A stretch of 64,000 bases of DNA from Chloroflexota bacterium (GCA_016223085.1 JACRPS010000004.1:1-64000), one strand, 5' to 3'; numbered from the stretch's first letter, positions 52,443-62,004 are shown. Notes: generated from the letters alone by a model not told the origin. Made by a program: numbers and translations.

Positions 52443-53411
52443 ATGCCCTTCTTTGATTTTCCGCTGGAGCAGCTTCAGGTTTACTGCCCGCCGCGAACCG
52501 AACCGGCGGATTTTGATGCCTTCTGGCAGCGCACGCTGGCGGAAGCGCGCCAGTTTCCGCTAGCGGCACGCTTTGAGCCGGTGGATACGGGCCTGACCCT
52601 GGTCGAAACCTTCGACGTGACATTTAACGGCTACGGTGGCCAGCCGATCAAGGGCTGGCTGATTCTCCCGCGCCAGCGCACCGCACCGCTACCCTGCGTG
52701 GTTGAATACATCGGCTATGGCGGCGGGCGCGGCCACGCGCTGGACTGGCTGGTGTGGAGCAACGCCGGTTACGCACACTTCGTCATGGACACACGCGGTC
52801 AGGGTAGCGCCTGGCGAACCGGCGATACACCGGATATTGAAGCCGACGGCTCAAATCCGCAGTTTCCCGGCTTCATGACACGAGGCATCCTCAAACCGGA
52901 AACGTACTACTACCGCCGCCTGTTCACAGACGCAGTACGCGCAATTGAAGCCGCCCGGTCGCACCCGGCAGTAGATGCGGAACGAATCGCCGTGACCGGC
53001 GGCAGCCAGGGCGGCGGCATTTCGCTGGCCGTCGGCGGTCTGGACCCATCGCTGATCGCGGTCCTGCCGGATGTGCCGTTCCTGTGCCATTACCGCGCCG
53101 CAACCGAACTGGTAGATACCGCGCCCTACAACGAAATCGCCCGCTACTGCCAGACACACCGCGATAAGGTGGACATGGTATTCCAGACGCTGGCCTATTT
53201 CGACGGCCTGAACTTTGCCGCCCGCGCCGGCGCGTCGGCGCTGTTTTCGGTCGGGCTGATGGATGAGATTTGCCCGCCGCGCACGGTGTACGCCGCTTAT
53301 AATCACTACGCGGGGCACAAGGACATACGAATCTGGCCGTACAACCACCACGAAGGTGGCGGCACATACCAGAACGTCGAAAAGCTGAAGTTCCTGGCGG
53401 AACTGATCTGA
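52443..53411 (+). CDS. Acetyl-xylan esterase / cephalosporin-C deacetylase family (CE7)
   Basis: This 322-residue cytoplasmic alpha/beta hydrolase opens [14 protein letters not shown], typical of AXE1. It has the oxyanion region [15 protein letters not shown], nucleophile in G-G-S-Q-G-G-G (about Ser187), Asp in G-L-M-D-E-I-C-P-P and His in Y-N-H-H-E-G-G-G. It removes acetyl groups from short oligosaccharides or related esters, which suits the sugar-uptake genes of this window. No signal peptide is present. Confidence 0.93.
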   Translation: MPFFDFPLEQLQVYCPPRTEPADFDAFWQRTLAEARQFPLAARFEPVDTGLTLVETFDVTFNGYGGQPIKGWLILPRQRTAPLPCVVEYIGYGGGRGHALDWLVWSNAGYAHFVMDTRGQGSAWRTGDTPDIEADGSNPQFPGFMTRGILKPETYYYRRLFTDAVRAIEAARSHPAVDAERIAVTGGSQGGGISLAVGGLDPSLIAVLPDVPFLCHYRAATELVDTAPYNEIARYCQTHRDKVDMVFQTLAYFDGLNFAARAGASALFSVGLMDEICPPRTVYAAYNHYAGHKDIRIWPYNHHEGGGTYQNVEKLKFLAELI

Positions 53412-53430
53412 AAGTGGCGCGGACCGCCGA

Positions 53431-53865
53431 CTACCCTTCAACCATCCCTTTAAACAGCCGTTCGTGTTCGGTGCGGATGCACAGGTTCGTGGCGATATTC
53501 AGCCCGGCAGCCAGCGCCTTCCGCACCGCCTCGTCATCATGGACGCCAAGCTGCGCCCAGACTGTCTTCGCGCCGGCGGCGATGGCTTCATCCACAATTT
53601 GTGACAGATAGCGCGAGTCGCGGAACACATCCACGATGTCAATTGGCTCCGGCACGTCCCGCAGCGACGGGTACGAGGGTTCACCGTCCACTTCTTCAAT
53701 CGTTGGATTAACGGGGTAAACCGTGTAGCCGACCCGTTTCAGATACTCCCCAACATCGTAACTGGTATAGTAGTGGTCGTTCGACATCCCGACGACGGCG
53801 ATCACCGGCGAATTCACCAGAATTTCGCGGCGCGCCTCCTCGTTTTCGTTCAGGTTGATACCCAT
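53431..53865 (-). CDS. CoA-binding-domain protein (YccU-like)
   Basis: This 144-residue Rossmann-fold protein has V-I-A-V-V-G-M-S-N-D-H-Y-Y-T-S, G-Y-T-V-Y-P-V-N-P-T-I and V-W-A-Q-L-G-V-H-D-D-E-A. This is the small stand-alone CoA_binding family. Function is not established. It is convergent with the esterase gene (19 bases between) and follows the ClbS-like gene by 20 bases. Confidence 0.88.
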   Translation of the reverse strand: MGINLNENEEARREILVNSPVIAVVGMSNDHYYTSYDVGEYLKRVGYTVYPVNPTIEEVDGEPSYPSLRDVPEPIDIVDVFRDSRYLSQIVDEAIAAGAKTVWAQLGVHDDEAVRKALAAGLNIATNLCIRTEHERLFKGMVEG

Positions 53866-53885
53866 CTTGAAGCCTGCTCCTCGGT

Positions 53886-54401
53886 CTATTCGGTAACAAC
53901 ATGCTGCTCGGCGGGCACCTGCGGATCGCCCGGCGGTTCGTGGTCACGGTAATGGGTGATGATCGTTTCGTACAGCCAGTTGTAGATGACCGGCTGCGAC
54001 ACCGCCTCTACGGGCAGTTCGGCAATCAGTCCGGCCAGAGCAGTACGCGCGGTTTCAAAATCCGCCTTCACCTGGTCGAGCGTCTGATTTCGCGCCAGCT
54101 CCACGGCGCGGGCGTTAAACGCATCCTCGCTGCTCCAGTCGCGGTGATACCGTTCCCCACGACTGAGCTGCGCAATGGCGCGGCGGGCTTCCTGCATCCA
54201 GGCGGTGAGATGCGCCAGCAGGTCTTTCAGGCTGTCATAGCCGTTCCTCCGGGCGTACTGCTGCCGGTCTTCCATGGTCAGGGCTTCCACCGTCGGCACG
54301 TAACGCCCCCACTGCGTCTCCAGCGCGTCCATAAATGCCTCCCGCGTCAGTAATTCCCGCTGTTCTGCCACTGTCACCTCCCTGTCTGTTGCTGCCTTCA
54401 A
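53886..54401 (-). CDS. ClbS/DfsB-type DinB-superfamily four-helix protein
   Basis: This 171-residue all-helical protein has R-E-A-F-M-D-A-L-E-T-Q-W, Y-D-S-L-K-D-L-L-A-H-L-T-A-W-M-Q-E-A (metal-site His) and the late helix Y-E-T-I-I-T-H-Y-R-D-H. These match the DfsB/ClbS (DUF1706) group. A GTG start ten codons downstream (V-T-V-A-E-Q) is possible. ClbS is a colibactin-resistance protein, but that role is not implied for this relative. Confidence 0.75.
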   Translation of the reverse strand: MKAATDREVTVAEQRELLTREAFMDALETQWGRYVPTVEALTMEDRQQYARRNGYDSLKDLLAHLTAWMQEARRAIAQLSRGERYHRDWSSEDAFNARAVELARNQTLDQVKADFETARTALAGLIAELPVEAVSQPVIYNWLYETIITHYRDHEPPGDPQVPAEQHVVTE

Positions 54402-54411
54402 CCGTTTCCAG

Positions 54412-56229
54412 CTACAGCAGCGACCGAAAAAACGCGATCAGCCGGTCGGCGTGCGCGTCGAACGTAAACTGCTGGCGCTGCTGCCATACATTCTGCCGGA
54501 TACGCTGCAAGTTTTCCCGGTCGCGCAGCTTGCTGCCCAATGCTTCAATAGTCCTAAAACAGATGCCGATACCCATTGTTTCGGCCAGTGCCTGCGTCGC
54601 TGCGATGTGACCGGTATTGTCGCCCTGCAACATGGGCAATCCGGCTGCCGCCAGCGTGGCAATGCGCGCCGGGTAGTTCAGATCGTCCCAGATGGCGCGG
54701 CGCAGTTCGCCGCCATTGTCGCTGGGGAACACGTGCAGCCAGCCGGCGTCATACTGCGAAAACTCGCGCGTCCAGTACTGCTGGCCGACGTTGGGGTGCA
54801 AGTGCAGGTAGCCCGGCGCAAGCACCTTGACCTTATCAATCCACTCTTTCCACTGTCCCTGCGTATAATCGCCGTAGAAATGCACGTGAATCCGTTCCCG
54901 CGCCAGCGCCTCAACCACAGACGGGTGCAGGCCAATCGGACGTCCCGGCACAACAGTGTGAATCTCACCGTCCTGCTCTGACAGCAGCGGCAGGCAGTCA
55001 TCAGTGAACCACTCCCGCTTGGGCAGGTCGCCATCCATGATCAACGTGCGCGTCGGGTCGAGCGCGCTGCCCAGAAACACCGCGAACCAGTCGCGCATTT
55101 CCGGGCTGCAATAAATCTGCCCATCCGACTTCGTATACAGGTCAACCAACTGCGGCCACGTGCCCCGGTCGAAGCAGATAAACGGGCTTTCCTTAAAATG
55201 CCAGACAAACGGAATGCCCGGATTGCGCATCAGCACGTCGTGGGCAAACGGCACGGCCTGCCAGTTCAGCAGCGCGTAGATCACGTCAGGCTGGATGGCC
55301 TTCACCGACTCAACCCAGTTGTCGTAGGGCACATCTTCGACATGCCCGAACGGCAGCGGCCCAACCGTGTTGTACCAGTGCGGCTGTTTCATCCACAGCC
55401 CATACAGTTTGTGGCCACGTTCTTCCAGCGCCAGCACCCGTTCCGCGTTGTAGGCCAGTTCGCCCACCAGCAGGATTTTCAGGCCATCGGGTGCAGCCGG
55501 GGTGTCCGGGCGTTCGCGGAACGGGCGGTAGTGTTCGTATTCGTCAATGAAGTTGCCGATGGTGCTGTGAAAGCGCAGCGGGTGTTTGACGTTAAAGTGA
55601 CTGCGATAGGCATTGATACCGCCTTCCGGTTCGCGCAGCAGGCGGTGAAGCTGGTCACGGTGATGCACCCATTCACATGTCACACGCCGGCTATACACGA
55701 TCTTTCCACGCTGTTCCAACGCGCCCCAGTACATGCGGTGCAGGTCGTCCGTCACCAGCTCGGTCCGTTCCAGCCAGCGATCAATCGTTTTGCGGTGCAT
55801 GACCTGCACCAACTGCACCGGATAACCGCTGATCTGCCCGTCCGCCGAGCGATTGTAATGGTGACGGACGCCAGAAACGGCCATCACCGCATCCGGGTTG
55901 TTGCGCAGAATAGCCACCAGCGAGGCCAGATGATCGGCATAATAAATATCGTCTGACGGCAGGTAAGCAATCAATTCCCCCCGCGCCTCGGCCAGCGCGT
56001 CGTTCAGCGCCAGCCCCAGGCCCCCGTTTGCGGCACGGCGGTAATAGCGCACCCGCACATCTTCCAGAAACGATTCCACCGCGATCCGCGTTTCCACCGT
56101 TGAACCATCATCCATGATGACCAGTTCCCAATCGGTAAACGTCTGGGCGGTTAAACTTTCCAGCGCCCGCGTGATAAAAGCGTGCTGGTTATAGGTGGGC
56201 ATCAGCACGGAGACCAGCGGCTTAGCCAT
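54412..56229 (-). CDS. Bidomain glycosyltransferase (GT2 plus second glycosyltransferase-like domain), copy B
   Basis: This protein has 605 residues. Residues 1 to about 230 form a GT2 domain: V-S-V-L-M-P-T-Y-N-Q-H-A-F-I, V-I-M-D-D-G-S and the D-x-D-like Y-L-P-S-D-D-I-Y-Y. From about 255 a different domain begins, L-K-I-L-L-V-G-E-L-A-Y-N, with E-E-R-G-H-K-L-Y-G, Q-P-D-V-I-Y-A-L-L-N-W-Q-A-V-P and S-D-N-G-G-E-L-R-R-A-I-W-D-D-L-N-Y-P. It resembles a GT4/spore-glycosyl fold. It is a close paralogue of the gene upstream and overlaps its stop by eight bases. Surface or secreted polysaccharide assembly is likely. Confidence 0.87.
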   Translation of the reverse strand: MAKPLVSVLMPTYNQHAFITRALESLTAQTFTDWELVIMDDGSTVETRIAVESFLEDVRVRYYRRAANGGLGLALNDALAEARGELIAYLPSDDIYYADHLASLVAILRNNPDAVMAVSGVRHHYNRSADGQISGYPVQLVQVMHRKTIDRWLERTELVTDDLHRMYWGALEQRGKIVYSRRVTCEWVHHRDQLHRLLREPEGGINAYRSHFNVKHPLRFHSTIGNFIDEYEHYRPFRERPDTPAAPDGLKILLVGELAYNAERVLALEERGHKLYGLWMKQPHWYNTVGPLPFGHVEDVPYDNWVESVKAIQPDVIYALLNWQAVPFAHDVLMRNPGIPFVWHFKESPFICFDRGTWPQLVDLYTKSDGQIYCSPEMRDWFAVFLGSALDPTRTLIMDGDLPKREWFTDDCLPLLSEQDGEIHTVVPGRPIGLHPSVVEALARERIHVHFYGDYTQGQWKEWIDKVKVLAPGYLHLHPNVGQQYWTREFSQYDAGWLHVFPSDNGGELRRAIWDDLNYPARIATLAAAGLPMLQGDNTGHIAATQALAETMGIGICFRTIEALGSKLRDRENLQRIRQNVWQQRQQFTFDAHADRLIAFFRSLL

Positions 56230-58189
56230 TGCCGGTTTGCTCCCTCACGGGCAGCCGACGGTTAACAGGGCGATGGCCTTCGATGGCCTGACGGAACAGC
56301 GCCACCAGCGCATCCACATACGTGTCAAACGCGCCCTCCAGCCGCGCCGTCCGCATATTTGTGTTTAACTGCGCTACCCGTTGGCGGTCACGTAGCTGCT
56401 CGCCCAGATCGGTAAAGTTCTTAAAGAACACCCCCACATCATATTGCTGCGCCAGACTCTTAAGCGCCGTGCGCGAATCGCCGACGTCCTTCAGGATAAG
56501 CGGTAGTCCGGCGGCATAATACGCTCCCAGCCGCGCCGGCAGATTCAGATCATCCCAGTTCGCCCGGCGCAGGTCGCCGCCGTTGCGGCTGTCAAACACG
56601 TGCAGCCAGGCCGCGTCATACTGTGACAGTTCGCGCACCCACTCCCAGGGCTGCACCGTCGGGTGCAGGTGCATGTAGCCGGTAGGCATCCCTTCGCGGA
56701 TCAGGTTCGGCATCATCTGGTGAAAGTGGTCGCCATAGAAATGCACGTGGACACCCGCCCGCACCAGGTCGGTAAACGGTTCGATGCCAATCACCCGCCC
56801 GGCGCACACCGTATGCACTTCGCCATCCGGATCGCCTAACCTGGGCGACCATTCATCGGTGAACCAGTCAGCCTTCGGCAGATCGCCATCCAGAATCAGC
56901 GTCCGGTCGGGGTCAAGCGCGTAATCCGTCGCCAGTTGGAACCACTCGTAACACTCGCTGTTGATAAACACCTGGCCGTCACTCTCGCGCAGCAGCCGTA
57001 TCAGCAGCGGCCACGTCCCCTTTTCCTGGCAGATAAACGGCCCCTCCTTAAAGTGAAACACAAACGGCAACCCCACCCGGTGCTTCTGGACGGTAAACAC
57101 GTCATGGATCAACGGCACGGCCTGCCAGTTCAGCAGCGCGTAAATCACATCCGGCTGTACCGTGCGCACGCGCTCTACCCAGTCGTGGTCAAACGGAATA
57201 TCTTCAACGTTGCCAAATGACAGCGGCCCGGTCGTATCCCACCCTTCTGGCTGCGACATCCACGTGCCGTACAGCTTGTGCCCGCGCTCCTCCAACGCCA
57301 TGATGCGGTCCGGGTTAAAACCCAGTTCCCCCACCAGCAGGATTTTTAACCCATCTCCCAGCGGCAGATCGCGCCTGACCCGGAACTTCGCATACCGCAC
57401 CCGTTCGTCAGTGCGCGGGCCATACGAGGGCTGCCAGTTCAGCGGTTCATCCCGGCCAAGGCCATAATACTGGCGGAAGCGTGACAGCCCGCCCTGGCTG
57501 GAGGCGATGATTTTGTGGCGCTCGTCAGGATGATCCACCCATTCGCAGGTGATATCACCCGTATAGGCAAACGCCGCCCCGCGCCGAACAAGCGCCCGCC
57601 AGTAATCCGCTTCCAGCCGGTCGGATTCTTCCACCGCGCGCGGCGTCCACTGCACGGCGTTTTCGTGGCCGCGCCGGTGCATCACCTGTACCAGTGCCAG
57701 CAGATTGCCATTGTTGAGACGCCCGCCTTTCTTGATCGGCGGCGGATTTAAGAGCGCCTCGGCCTCCTGCCCCACTTTGTGGTCACCCTGGAGCGTGGCA
57801 GCATACGTGTCGTAGTTCCAGCGCAGGCCGCCATAAGCGAGGTATACGTTGGGGTGTGTGTCCAGCACTGTGACCAGTTTTTGCAGATGTTCCGGGTAAT
57901 ACACGTCATCGGAGGGCAGATAGGCGATGTAATCCCCGCGCGCCCGGCTGACCGCCTCGTTCAGGGCTACCCCCAGACCACGATTGCGCTCCAGCCGATA
58001 GTAGCCAACCCTTGCGTCGCTTAAATACGGCGCGACCACTTCGGCGGTGTCATCCGGCGAGCCATCGTCCACGATCACCAGTTCCCAATCCTGAAACGTC
58101 TGGGCGCACAGGCTTTCGATGGCGCGGCGGATGAACGTGGCATGTTTGAACGTTGGCATCAACACGGATACGCGGGGGCGATCTGGCAT
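56222..58189 (-). CDS. Bidomain glycosyltransferase (GT2 plus second glycosyltransferase-like domain), copy A
   Basis: This protein has 655 residues from ATG 58189 (M-P-D-R-P-R-V-S-V-L-M-P-T-F), which lies 9 bases after GGAAGGA; two earlier codons in frame sit too close to that site. The GT2 part has V-I-V-D-D-G-S-P-D-D-T and Y-L-P-S-D-D-V-Y-Y. The second domain starts L-K-I-L-L-V-G-E-L-G-F-N near residue 280 and shares long stretches with copy B, e.g. Q-P-D-V-I-Y-A-L-L-N-W-Q-A-V-P and R-N-G-G-D-L-R-R-A-N-W-D-D-L-N. Both halves are soluble; no membrane helix is seen. Confidence 0.87.
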   Translation of the reverse strand: MPDRPRVSVLMPTFKHATFIRRAIESLCAQTFQDWELVIVDDGSPDDTAEVVAPYLSDARVGYYRLERNRGLGVALNEAVSRARGDYIAYLPSDDVYYPEHLQKLVTVLDTHPNVYLAYGGLRWNYDTYAATLQGDHKVGQEAEALLNPPPIKKGGRLNNGNLLALVQVMHRRGHENAVQWTPRAVEESDRLEADYWRALVRRGAAFAYTGDITCEWVDHPDERHKIIASSQGGLSRFRQYYGLGRDEPLNWQPSYGPRTDERVRYAKFRVRRDLPLGDGLKILLVGELGFNPDRIMALEERGHKLYGTWMSQPEGWDTTGPLSFGNVEDIPFDHDWVERVRTVQPDVIYALLNWQAVPLIHDVFTVQKHRVGLPFVFHFKEGPFICQEKGTWPLLIRLLRESDGQVFINSECYEWFQLATDYALDPDRTLILDGDLPKADWFTDEWSPRLGDPDGEVHTVCAGRVIGIEPFTDLVRAGVHVHFYGDHFHQMMPNLIREGMPTGYMHLHPTVQPWEWVRELSQYDAAWLHVFDSRNGGDLRRANWDDLNLPARLGAYYAAGLPLILKDVGDSRTALKSLAQQYDVGVFFKNFTDLGEQLRDRQRVAQLNTNMRTARLEGAFDTYVDALVALFRQAIEGHRPVNRRLPVREQTGNG

Positions 58190-58370
58190 GATCATCGTCC
58201 TTCCAAAGCTGGTCACTGTCTAATACATATCCCGCCTTGCGTTAAAGGAACGTAAAACGGACGGTCGAGTCCGGTAGAAGCGGGTGGAGACGCGCCATCC
58301 CGGGACAAAAATAATCTTTCGCTAACAGGAACCACGCTACAATCTGCCAAAATCAGGAAAGGGATACACG

Positions 58371-59222
58371 ATGGTTCACCGCCTGTTGCTGCTGCTGGCG
58401 CTGTGGTGCTCTGGCTTCGCTGAAGTCACCCCCGATACGGTTGTTTTTGCCGTCATTGGCGACTATGGCAGAGCCGGCGCGGATGCCGCCGCCGTTGCCA
58501 CGATGGTTAAAAGCTGGGAACCGGACTTTATCATCACCACCGGCGATAATAACTACCCGGTCGGCGCGGCCAGCACGATAGATGAAAATATCGGCCAGTA
58601 TTACCATGACTACATTTTTCCCTACAACGGCAGTTATGGTAACGGCGCGACGGTTAACCGCTTTTTCCCGACGTTGGGTAATCATGACTGGCAGACGGAT
58701 GCTGCCCAACCGTATCTGGATTATTTCATGCTGCCGGGCAATGAACGGTATTACGACTTCGTGCGCGGGCCAGTGCATTTCTTCGCCCTCAGCGCCGACT
58801 TTAGTGAACCTGACGGCATCAGCGAAACCTCGGTGCAGGCCGAATGGTTGCGGGAGCAGCTTGCCGCATCTGCCGCACCCTGGCAGATCGTTTACATGCA
58901 CCTGCCGCCCTACTCCTCCGGCCACCACGGATCGCACATAGTCGTGCGCTGGCCGTTTGAGGTATGGGGCGCGGATGCCGTAATTTCCGGCCACGATCAC
59001 GTGTACGAGCGCATCATCAGGGATGGCTTCCCATATTTTGTCAACGGCGCGGGTGGCGGTGGGCTGTACCGCTTCCGCACACCAGTCGAGGGCAGCGCAG
59101 CGCGTTACAACCGCAATTACGGTGCGATGCGGGTAGACGCGACCGAAACCAGTCTCACCTTTGCGTTTTATTCCATCAACGACGGCGGCACGCTGATAGA
59201 TCATTTTGTACTGTCGCGCTGA
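58371..59222 (+). CDS. Secreted purple-acid-phosphatase-like metallophosphoesterase
   Basis: This 283-residue protein has a short signal peptide (L-L-L-L-L-A-L-W-C-S-G-F-A). All metal motifs are in order: V-I-G-D-Y-G-R-A-G, T-T-G-D-N-N-Y-P, L-G-N-H-D-W, M-H-L-P-P-Y-S-S-G and S-G-H-D-H-V-Y-E-R. The last (G-H-D-H-V-Y-E-R) is typical of purple acid phosphatases. It would hydrolyse phosphomonoesters outside the cell. The 154 bases before it (58217-58370) show nothing further. Confidence 0.9.
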   Translation: MVHRLLLLLALWCSGFAEVTPDTVVFAVIGDYGRAGADAAAVATMVKSWEPDFIITTGDNNYPVGAASTIDENIGQYYHDYIFPYNGSYGNGATVNRFFPTLGNHDWQTDAAQPYLDYFMLPGNERYYDFVRGPVHFFALSADFSEPDGISETSVQAEWLREQLAASAAPWQIVYMHLPPYSSGHHGSHIVVRWPFEVWGADAVISGHDHVYERIIRDGFPYFVNGAGGGGLYRFRTPVEGSAARYNRNYGAMRVDATETSLTFAFYSINDGGTLIDHFVLSR

Positions 59223-59223
59223 C

Positions 59224-60084
59224 TCACAGCACGCTTACGGCAGCGGCTGCCGCTTCCTGCCGGATGGGTTCGCGGCGGTCGAGCCGGGCTGCCGTGTCGT
59301 GGTCGTGCGTCGGCAGGTACACCAGCGGCGCCTGCTGTGCGTAATCCAGAATTTTGCGGCGTGTTCTGTAGACTTCGTTGGAATTAAACGAGGGCGCGTC
59401 CCGCGTACCATCAAGCAGGCTAGCGAGATCAAACGACGTATCGCCGGCGAAGAAAAACGTCAGCCCATCCTGAAAAAGCAGCACCGATTGGTGGCCCATC
59501 GTGTGCCCCGGCGTTGGCACCATCCGCACATCACCAGCCTGTGTCAGCGGGTAACTTTGCTCGAACGGGCCAACTGCTTCCGGCACATAATCAATCAGGC
59601 GCGGCTTGAGCCAGCGCGGCCACTTCGACGGAAATGCGAAATGCGCTGAGCGAAAGCGTGTTACGTCGTTATATTCCTTGCGGGAGAAGATGATCTCCGA
59701 ACGCGGGAATGTGTACAGCGCGCTGGTGTGGTCGAAATGAGCGTGAGTGATGATGACCGAGCGCACGTCTTCCGGTGCTATCCCCACCCCGCGAAGCTGC
59801 GCGCCGATTTCCTGCTGGGGCTGGATGTGCCAGCGGTACTGCGTCCGCCAGTAAGGCCGTTGCAGCAGCGGGAAGTAGCCGGGCTGGTTCACCCGCGCGG
59901 TCAGGCCGGTGTCAATGACGATCACGCCCTCCGGGTGTTCAATCGCCCACACGAAAATGGGAAGCTCACGGAACCGTCCGTCCAGCAGAACGCTGGTCAG
60001 GCGGGCCAGACGAGTACGACCATTCGCCGCATAATAGCGGTTTTTGACACCAAGACTGCCGGTACTGAAGGTGTGAATCCGCAT
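59224..60084 (-). CDS. MBL-fold metallo-hydrolase, AHL-lactonase-like
   Basis: This 286-residue protein has the metal motif T-H-A-H-F-D-H-T-S-A-L near residue 115, then P-T-P-G-H-T-M-G-H-Q-S-V-L-L, F-F-A-G-D-T-S-F-D and a late T-H-D-H-D. This order fits the N-acyl-homoserine-lactonase branch of the metallo-beta-lactamase fold. True lactonase activity is unproven; many relatives act on other esters or lactones. It is convergent with the phosphatase gene (one base between). Confidence 0.88.
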   Translation of the reverse strand: MRIHTFSTGSLGVKNRYYAANGRTRLARLTSVLLDGRFRELPIFVWAIEHPEGVIVIDTGLTARVNQPGYFPLLQRPYWRTQYRWHIQPQQEIGAQLRGVGIAPEDVRSVIITHAHFDHTSALYTFPRSEIIFSRKEYNDVTRFRSAHFAFPSKWPRWLKPRLIDYVPEAVGPFEQSYPLTQAGDVRMVPTPGHTMGHQSVLLFQDGLTFFFAGDTSFDLASLLDGTRDAPSFNSNEVYRTRRKILDYAQQAPLVYLPTHDHDTAARLDRREPIRQEAAAAAVSVL

Positions 60085-60138
60085 CGGTAAACCCTTTCTT
60101 CATCTTTGTCAGAACTGTTATTCCATTAACCGACGCGC

Positions 60139-60603
60139 TTAGCGGGATGTTTCCACTTCCCACGTCCGCACCAACACCCACCCTGCCAGCAGCAGTACCA
60201 TACCCAGCGCAAAAAACACCATGTCGTATAGCAGCACGGTTGGACCAGGCCGCAGGTGGTAAAGTTGCAGCAGCCAATAGTTGACCACGCTGTCGAACAG
60301 GTGGAAGATGCCAAAGCCGATCACAACCGCGCCAAACACGCCTCGCGGCGACAGCAAAGCGTCCGGCGCCGTAACAGCCCGCCAGAACAACAGCAGCCCC
60401 AGCGCCGTGATGCCGCAGGTGGTACTGTGAAAGATTCCGTTCCACAGGCTATTCTCATGTAATCCCTGTACGATAGCGTCGGGAATAATGCCGGACACAA
60501 AACGGTGCCACAGCAGCAGTTGGTGCAACATAATCCCATCAAAAAAGCCGCCCAGGCCGAAACCGAGCACGCTACCGGCAACCAGCAGATTTTTACGTCC
60601 CAC
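60139..60603 (-). CDS. DUF2243 integral membrane protein
   Basis: This 154-residue protein has four hydrophobic helices and conserved His residues (F-D-G-I-M-L-H-Q-L-L-L-W-H, N-G-I-F-H-S, F-G-I-F-H-L-F-D-S-V-V-N-H-like, here V-N-Y-W-L-L), the pattern of DUF2243. The function of the family is unknown. It lies 54 bases upstream of the MBL hydrolase gene and may share its transcript. Confidence 0.85.
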   Translation of the reverse strand: MGRKNLLVAGSVLGFGLGGFFDGIMLHQLLLWHRFVSGIIPDAIVQGLHENSLWNGIFHSTTCGITALGLLLFWRAVTAPDALLSPRGVFGAVVIGFGIFHLFDSVVNYWLLQLYHLRPGPTVLLYDMVFFALGMVLLLAGWVLVRTWEVETSR

Positions 60604-60756
60604 GATTAAACCCCTGTTCAGCCCATGACTCTCCAGCCAGTCTAACCATCAGACATCGAAATGGTGTTAGAAAGATTGCGAAGATTACTTACGCGATTTC
60701 AACTTTCTGCTGTTACGATGCCAGTTAACCTGAAGTCGAGAGTTGAGGAAATCACG

Positions 60757-61836
60757 ATGCCACGACCGATTAACGAGCAAGTGGTAGTCATCACCGGGGC
60801 GTCATCAGGTATTGGCCGCCAGACGGCGCTGAAATTGGGGCAGCTTGGCGCGTCGGTGGTGCTGGCAGCGCGGAACGGGGAAGCCCTGGTTGAAGTGGCC
60901 GATGAAATCCGGCGCTCCGGTGGTCAGGCGCTGGTTGTGCCAACCGATGTCAGCGACTGGAATCAGGTGCAGCAGTTGGCGCAGCAGGCGATCAGCACCT
61001 TTGGCCGAGTGGACACGTGGATCAACGATGCTGCCACCAGCGTCTATGCCACCGTTGAAGACACCACGCTGCAAGAGTATGAACAGTTGATACAGGTGAA
61101 CTACCTGGGCACGGTCTATGGCGTAAAAGCGATTCTGCCACACATGAAGCAGCAGGGCGGCGGCACCATCATCAACCTCGGTTCGGTGGAGTCGCAGCGC
61201 GCGCTGCCCTATCATTCTGCCTATTCGGCGACAAAACACGCTGTGAAGGGGTTTACCGAAGCCCTGCGCATGGAACAGGAACGCGAGAAAAGCGGCGTGA
61301 ATATCACCTTAATCATGCCGGCTGGCATCAACACCCCATTCTTTAACCACTCGCGTTCCAAAATCGGGGCGCAGCCGCAGCCGGCGCCTCCGGCCTACCC
61401 GCCGGAGCTGGTCGCCGATGCCATTATCTATGCGGCGCAGCACAAGGTGCGTGATATCTATGTCGGCGGCGCAAGCTGGCTGTTCACCCTGATGGAACGC
61501 ATCAGCCCGAAGCTAACCGATAAACTCATGACAATGGGCGGCATGATGTTCCGTTTACAGAAGGCCAACCGACCGGACGATCAGGTGGATAACCTGTATC
61601 AACCCATGACCGGCCCGGGCCGCGTGCATGGGGATTATGCGCACCTAACCAAGCCGAGCCTCTACACCCGCCTCTTTGAGCTGACGCCCACCCTGCCGCG
61701 TCTGGTCATGATGGGCCTTGGCGCGCTGATCGGTATGACCCTGCTACGCCGCCGTAACGAGAAGCCGGAACTGACAGAGCGGATAAAGCCGCACCGGCTG
61801 CGCCGTAAGCTGGAAGAAGTGCTACCACTGCCGTAG
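60757..61836 (+). CDS. Short-chain dehydrogenase/reductase with C-terminal extension
   Basis: This protein has 359 residues from ATG 60757, preceded by GAGGAA; the frame to 60661 adds an unlikely leader. NAD(P) motif I-T-G-A-S-S-G-I-G, N-D-A-A-T-S, catalytic S-V-E-S-Q-R-A-L-P-Y-H-S-A-Y-S-A-T-K-H (Tyr and Lys present) are intact. After about residue 250 a 100-residue extension holds a hydrophobic segment (L-V-M-M-G-L-G-A-L-I-G-M-T-L-L) and a basic tail, so membrane attachment is possible. Substrate unknown. Confidence 0.9.
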   Translation: MPRPINEQVVVITGASSGIGRQTALKLGQLGASVVLAARNGEALVEVADEIRRSGGQALVVPTDVSDWNQVQQLAQQAISTFGRVDTWINDAATSVYATVEDTTLQEYEQLIQVNYLGTVYGVKAILPHMKQQGGGTIINLGSVESQRALPYHSAYSATKHAVKGFTEALRMEQEREKSGVNITLIMPAGINTPFFNHSRSKIGAQPQPAPPAYPPELVADAIIYAAQHKVRDIYVGGASWLFTLMERISPKLTDKLMTMGGMMFRLQKANRPDDQVDNLYQPMTGPGRVHGDYAHLTKPSLYTRLFELTPTLPRLVMMGLGALIGMTLLRRRNEKPELTERIKPHRLRRKLEEVLPLP

Positions 61837-61868
61837 GCAGCAATCCAGGTATCGTCTACTCAATATCC

Positions 61869-61896
61869 GTAGGGACACGGCACATCGTGTCCCTAC
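61869..61896. repeat. Dispersed palindrome, GTAGGGACACG type
   Basis: GTAGGGACACG (61869-61879) and CGTGTCCCTAC (61886-61896) are perfect inverted repeats around six bases. It follows the SDR gene and could end its transcript. Confidence 0.85.
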
Positions 61897-61948
61897 AAAA
61901 TGAATCTTGTTTGCCTCTCTGTCTATCCGTGTTGCAACTGGCAAATGC

Positions 61949-62004
61949 TTGACAAACTGCGTTTTTCAATATACCCTTCAGTTAGTAAGTAAATCTAACT
62001 AACT
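61949..62004 (+). promoter_or_regulatory. Promoter and inverted-repeat operator of the right-edge sugar operon
   Basis: A consensus TTGACA (61949-61954) is followed by TATACC (61970-61975, 15-base spacer) or a poorer -10 two bases later. An imperfect inverted repeat, AGTTAGTAA (61980-61988) / TAACTAACT (61996-62004), 8 of 9 pairs, covers the expected start site. A strong AGGAGG stands before the SBP gene at 62076. Confidence 0.6.

Noticed and set aside
58353-59204. 283-codon minus-strand frame opposite the phosphoesterase
   Set aside because: The plus-strand frame carries every metallophosphoesterase motif and a signal peptide; the reverse frame has none.
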